This document shows, piece by piece, positions 14,937 through 17,946 of a stretch of 17,946 nt of DNA (position 1 is the stretch's first letter; each line of letters starts with the position of its first letter). Made by a program: the position numbers and the translations under genes. Source of the DNA: Nitrososphaerales archaeon TH5894 (GTDB lineage: Archaea > Thermoproteota > Nitrososphaeria > Nitrososphaerales > Nitrososphaeraceae); the NCBI GenBank assembly GCA_014523485.1, contig JAATVK010000068.1:1-17946 (forward strand). Direction: 5' to 3'. The notes below the pieces were generated by a model, which searched no databases, was not told where the DNA came from, and was given only the letters and a program-made list of their open reading frames with translations.

Positions 14937-15005
14937 ATCACAGTATATTTGAGTTTTATTATAAGGTAACATAAGCTATTTCACTAATGACAAACATGCA
15001 AAAAA
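14937..15005 (-). repeat. Inverted element, right copy, with TATA-like box
   Basis: Inverted partner of 14668-14736. The core GGTAACATAAG at 14965-14975 region and TATTATAA (14957-14964) are the best-conserved parts: 21 of 23 positions match over 14957-14979. Its TATA-like box points leftward, so any transcript would run toward the central hairpin. Confidence 0.65.
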
Positions 15006-15234
15006 AGTTATGGAGTATCTTAAAAATAGATAGATTCTTTAACCCATTTCGAATATATTTCTGACTGAATCTGTATTTTATTAAAATTCAAAATCATATT
15101 AATAAACCATATTAATAAAACAACCTACTTCTATTAGTTACTATTTTTTATATATATTTTTACTTATACTACACATATTAAGCTCAAATAGCATATTTAC
15201 ATTAAATTATATAGTATTTATTGATAAATAAGAT

Positions 15235-15471
15235 ATGACAACTCAGATATCAAAAAAAATACAATTAGATAAATGGATGGTAGAAATGATTCAAGTAGAG
15301 GAACATCTTCGTAAAATATCTTTATCTTATCACAATTATTTTATTAGGTGTTCATCATGTGGATGGAAAGTTTCATATTCAGACGCATCTAAGCATTTTA
15401 TCATCGATAATAATATGAGTTGTCATCATTGTAAAGAAGGAAATATAAGATTAAAAAGTATACATATGTAA
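15235..15471 (+). CDS. Small CxxC...CxxC zinc-ribbon-like protein
   Basis: A 78-residue protein. The N-terminal half is a probable helix (KIQLDKWMVEMIQVEEHLRKISLSYHNYF). The second half has CSSCGWKVSYSD (C39, C42) and NMSCHHCKEGNIR (C63, C66), the two-knuckle pattern of a small zinc ribbon. The spacing between the pairs (20 residues) is suitable for one bound zinc. It could be a nucleic-acid- or protein-binding adaptor; function unknown. ATG 15235 follows a TATA-like TATATAGTATTTAT around 15208-15220 at leaderless distance. It stands alone at the right edge of the large non-coding region. Confidence 0.7.
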   Translation: MTTQISKKIQLDKWMVEMIQVEEHLRKISLSYHNYFIRCSSCGWKVSYSDASKHFIIDNNMSCHHCKEGNIRLKSIHM

Positions 15472-15766
15472 ATTCCGATTCAAATGATAAACTTTTGCTC
15501 TAATAGGATCAATTTTATTTTTTAGTATTTACTTTCAACTCCATTTATTCAACAAGGAAGATATAATGAAATGAGATGCTAGATATTGCGGTAGAAATAA
15601 TTTACTATTCAATATTAACTTTTAATATAATCCTCCCTTAGAAGCAATTTATAAATAAATTTGAAGAATACAAATAATGCTTTGACCTGACCCTTCTAAA
15701 CATAAAAAATTATTACCGAAAAATTTTGATGCTAGTTATTATCATTATCTCTATGAACCTATATTT

Positions 15767-16753
15767 TCAAACTGATCCATCTTTTGCAAGATGATACACT
15801 TTCCTTCTAATATCATCTAGACTATTTGTTTCGTATATTAATCCCTGTTCTTTCAAATCATCAATTGATGCCTGGACCGTTCTTCTTGCCAGATTTGATA
15901 AATGAATTAATTCGCTTTGCTCAATTGGACTTTTATTTTGTATAATAAAATAAATAAACTTTGTAGCCGGTCCACCGTCTGCTACTTTCTTTGCAGTAGA
16001 TATACTAAAGCTTGCTTTTGACAAGAATCCTCTTCTGAGTGATTCAATAGATGCAACATTCTCTATTTTTATTTCTGCTAAATTGACCCTCTCACCAAAT
16101 TCAGCTATCAATGCAGCTTGTTGAACTTCCAATGGAGCTTCAAATATGATATTATCAAAAGGTACATTAGATGTGATAGCACTTAAAACATTCCATTTAA
16201 TATTTCCTTTCTCGTCATAAATTCCAACACTATAGCCTAAATTTGCCTCCAAGATAACCTTGTCTTTGGTAATATTCAAAGCTTCATTGATTTTATTAAT
16301 TGCCAATTCTGTGGTCAATTGTCTTCTTGGATCCTTTTTCCCTATTTTCCAATGATGTTCTAATCCATGGGATCCGATTATTCTAGAAATTTTTTTTTTT
16401 TGCTCTGCATTTACTTGTATATTGTTTTCTCCAATTTCAATGATATCAAATCCAAGTGCTGCTGTTTCTTTTACAAATTGTTCAAACACATTTTCCGTAA
16501 TTGCATATTCTGTAAGTGTACTTCCTGTGGATACTAAAACATTATTTTCATGATAGAATTTTATCCTATCAATTAATTGCTCTTCTGGTATTAAGAGGGG
16601 ATAAGCTCCATATATCTTGACTATATCTATCATTGGAGACATAATAGAAAAGTTTTCTTTATCAAATCCTTGGAATTTATCTATTATATATGTAATTCCT
16701 TGATGTCTTGGCTTTGTAGAGTCAATTCTTTTACAAGATAATTGATCGAGCAT
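15767..16753 (-). CDS. comA: Phosphosulfolactate synthase (ComA)-like protein with C-terminal winged helix
   Basis: A 328-residue protein with two parts. Residues about 10-250 match the ComA fold (a TIM barrel): KPRHQGITYIIDKFQG (14-29), DIVKIYGAYPLL (43-54), the VLVSTGSTLTEYAI strand-loop (72-85), GFDIIEIGEN (101-110), and VILEANLGYS (166-175). ComA adds sulfite to phosphoenolpyruvate to make phosphosulfolactate, the first step of coenzyme M synthesis in methanogens and of sulfolactate synthesis elsewhere. Residues about 260-325 (ATKFIYFIIQNKSPIEQSELIHLSNLARRTVQASIDDLKEQGLI) form a MarR-like winged helix with a clear recognition-helix pattern. ComA alone is about 250 residues, so the extension is a real fusion. 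A run of 12 A in the coding strand falls at residues 118-122. Enzymatic activity is inferred from family resemblance only. Confidence 0.82.
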   Translation of the reverse strand: MLDQLSCKRIDSTKPRHQGITYIIDKFQGFDKENFSIMSPMIDIVKIYGAYPLLIPEEQLIDRIKFYHENNVLVSTGSTLTEYAITENVFEQFVKETAALGFDIIEIGENNIQVNAEQKKKISRIIGSHGLEHHWKIGKKDPRRQLTTELAINKINEALNITKDKVILEANLGYSVGIYDEKGNIKWNVLSAITSNVPFDNIIFEAPLEVQQAALIAEFGERVNLAEIKIENVASIESLRRGFLSKASFSISTAKKVADGGPATKFIYFIIQNKSPIEQSELIHLSNLARRTVQASIDDLKEQGLIYETNSLDDIRRKVYHLAKDGSV

Positions 16754-16848
16754 GATAAGATAGATTAATGTTTTACCTATATTGATATTTTGATATATTC
16801 ATTATTTCTTTAAAGATAGTTATTATGAACCAAAGTTTCATATATTAT

Positions 16849-16871
16849 GTAAATTTTGCATATAAATTTAC
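16849..16871. repeat. Inverted repeat GTAAATTT/AAATTTAC
   Basis: GTAAATTT (16849-16856) and AAATTTAC (16864-16871) are perfect inverted arms around TGCATAT, the same heptamer found in the palindromes upstream of the copper-binding protein. It lies about 96 nt upstream of the ComA-like start and might be a regulatory site. Confidence 0.45.
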
Positions 16872-16982
16872 CATAAAAACTGGTATTGCTTAATTAAGCT
16901 CTATGTGGGTTCTAAATAATAGGGTAATGTTGTTATTGTCTCTGTAGAAATAGAGTATTTTTGGTATAATAAATTATCCGTA

Positions 16983-17026
16983 TAAAAAATTAAATTTTTT
17001 TTTGATATAGTTCATAACTCTATATC
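16983..17026 (-). terminator. Hairpin plus T-run after the rhodanese gene
   Basis: GATATAG (17004-17010) and CTATATC (17020-17026) form a stem that overlaps the rhodanese stop codon; adding GTT/AAC with one bulge lengthens it. On the minus strand a T-run follows further along (about 16984-16988). It probably separates this transcript from the ComA-like gene. Confidence 0.4.
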
Positions 17027-17903
17027 ATTTTTCAATAGGATTCCCAATAAGATTGCCCCACTCCGTCCATGATCCATCATAATTTTTAACATTCGGATAA
17101 CCTAACAAATACTTTAGTACAAACCATGTATGTGAAGAGCGTTCACCAATTCTACAGTATGTTATAATATCTTTATTTTGAGTAATTCCTTGTTCATCAT
17201 ATAATTTACGTATCTCTTCTAAGGTTTTAAATGTTCCATCATCATTTATTACTTGGGCCCAAGGAACATTTTTTGCCCCTGGAATGTGACCGCCTCTTTG
17301 TGCACCTTCTGTAGGATATTCTGGAGGTGCAGTTATTTCGCCTCGGTATTCCTCGCCACTTCTTACATCCACTAATGATAACTGGAAATATCTTCTACTT
17401 ACTAATGCATTTTTAACCTCACCGAGGAATGCTCTTATTTCATCATTTGGCCTGATTTCTTCATCTAATCTATAATTTCCTTTAGGATAATTTACTGCTT
17501 CTTTGCTAATTGGCCTATCTTCTTCTAACCATTTCTTTCTTCCTCCATCTAAAAGTCTAACATCATTATATCTATAATATTTGAAAACCCAAAAAGCAAA
17601 AGCAGCAAACCAATTATTAAAATCTCCATATAGTACAACTGTAGTATTATTATTAATTCCATTATTTTGAAGTAATTTTTGGAAACTATTTAGGCTCAAT
17701 ATATCTCTGGTTATATGATTATTCACATCCTTTCTCCAATCAATTAATATTGAGTTAGGTATATGACCTAGGTTGTAATTCGATTTTGGGTCATAGTCTA
17801 CTTCAACAATTCTTACATTTTTATCTTCAAGATGTTCTTCTACCCATTGTGTATCAACAAGAACCTCTGGATGGACATATTTTGTTTTTGTAGTTTGTGC
17901 CAT
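17025..17903 (-). CDS. Two-domain rhodanese sulfurtransferase
   Basis: A 292-residue cytoplasmic protein with tandem rhodanese domains, about 12-130 and 150-290. The second domain has the active-site loop YCRIGERSSHTW with C250, the only cysteine of the protein; the first domain has LYGDFNNWFA at the equivalent place and is non-catalytic, as usual in this family. Other family marks are GHIPNSILIDW (47-57), DGGRKKWLEEDRP (119-131), DVRSGEEYRGE (179-189) and GGHIPGAKNVPWAQ (204-217). Such enzymes move sulfane sulfur from thiosulfate or 3-mercaptopyruvate to an acceptor; a CR.G loop is closer to thiosulfate than to mercaptopyruvate enzymes. ATG 17903 lies about 26 nt after a TATA box. It precedes the ComA-like gene on the same strand with a 271-base gap, so both relate to sulfur but are probably separate transcripts. 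Confidence 0.93.
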   Translation of the reverse strand: MAQTTKTKYVHPEVLVDTQWVEEHLEDKNVRIVEVDYDPKSNYNLGHIPNSILIDWRKDVNNHITRDILSLNSFQKLLQNNGINNNTTVVLYGDFNNWFAAFAFWVFKYYRYNDVRLLDGGRKKWLEEDRPISKEAVNYPKGNYRLDEEIRPNDEIRAFLGEVKNALVSRRYFQLSLVDVRSGEEYRGEITAPPEYPTEGAQRGGHIPGAKNVPWAQVINDDGTFKTLEEIRKLYDEQGITQNKDIITYCRIGERSSHTWFVLKYLLGYPNVKNYDGSWTEWGNLIGNPIEK

Positions 17904-17924
17904 AATTATTAATTGTAATGCAAG

Positions 17925-17933
17925 ATATATTAT
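17925..17933 (-). promoter_or_regulatory. TATA box of the rhodanese gene
   Basis: On the minus strand ATAATATAT is centred about 26 nt upstream of ATG 17903, consistent with a leaderless message. Confidence 0.5.
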
Positions 17934-17946
17934 TGCTATGATATGT

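Larger units (their letters stand above)
14300..15234. other. Large non-coding region with inverted elements and hairpins
   Basis: The longest stretch of the window without a confident gene. Contents: a small hairpin with arms TAAGGTA/TACCTTA at 14578-14599; an inverted pair of ~69-bp elements at 14668-14736 and 14937-15005; a perfect 15-bp stem at 14775-14843 between them; and an AT-rich promoter region for the next gene (about 15208-15220). Only very short ORFs exist (for example 25 codons from 14987). A non-coding RNA, a MITE-like element or duplicated promoters are the main possibilities. Confidence 0.6.

Noticed and set aside
14987..15064. 25-codon ORF starting MTNMQKKLW
   Set aside because: Too short, overlaps the inverted element, and no promoter in the right direction.

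Overview
The window is very AT-rich, and its gene content and expression signals point to an archaeon, most likely an ammonia-oxidising Thaumarchaeote (Nitrososphaerota; low-GC genera such as Nitrosocosmicus would fit, but the genus is inference). The supporting signs are TATA boxes centred about 23-27 nt upstream of start codons with almost no leader, frequent GTG/TTG starts, an orphan CheY-like receiver, an ArsA/Get3-type ATPase with a C-terminal HSP20-like domain, a SIMPL-domain protein, and a winged-helix domain of the kind common in Thaumarchaeota. There are no rRNA, tRNA, CRISPR or transposase genes. Most genes stand alone with their own promoters, separated by long AT-rich spacers. There is no long operon.

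Left part (1-4815): the 5' end of a SixA-like phosphohistidine phosphatase runs off the left edge. It is followed by a two-TM protein with a hydrophilic N-terminus and an orphan receiver protein, all on the minus strand. A predicted COG1926-type phosphoribosyltransferase and a 497-residue protein that joins an HD/PDEase-like N-terminal half to a GNAT-like C-terminal half lie on the plus strand.

Middle (4963-9782): a secreted TPR protein with a recently duplicated repeat (minus), a lysine/asparagine-rich disordered protein and a small unknown protein (plus), a nitroreductase-family flavoprotein (plus), then a short secreted Ser/Thr-rich protein, a small acidic protein and an eight-TM membrane protein (minus).

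Right part (10140-17946): the ArsA-like ATPase and the SIMPL protein (plus), then a very Cys/Met-rich DUF326/Csp-like copper-binding protein (minus). The copper protein is separated by two palindromic sites from a divergent unknown gene. A 935-base stretch without a confident gene contains the most unusual non-coding structure seen here: two inverted ~69-bp copies of one element, each ending in a TATA-like box, facing each other across a perfect 15-bp stem. After it come a small CxxC/CxxC protein (plus), a phosphosulfolactate-synthase (ComA)-like protein fused to a winged helix, and a two-domain rhodanese sulfurtransferase (both minus).

Functional themes are inference: metal/thiol handling (copper-binding protein, ArsA-like ATPase), sulfur chemistry (ComA-like protein, rhodanese), phospho-signalling (SixA-like, receiver), and envelope proteins (TPR, SIMPL, Ser/Thr-rich, 8-TM).
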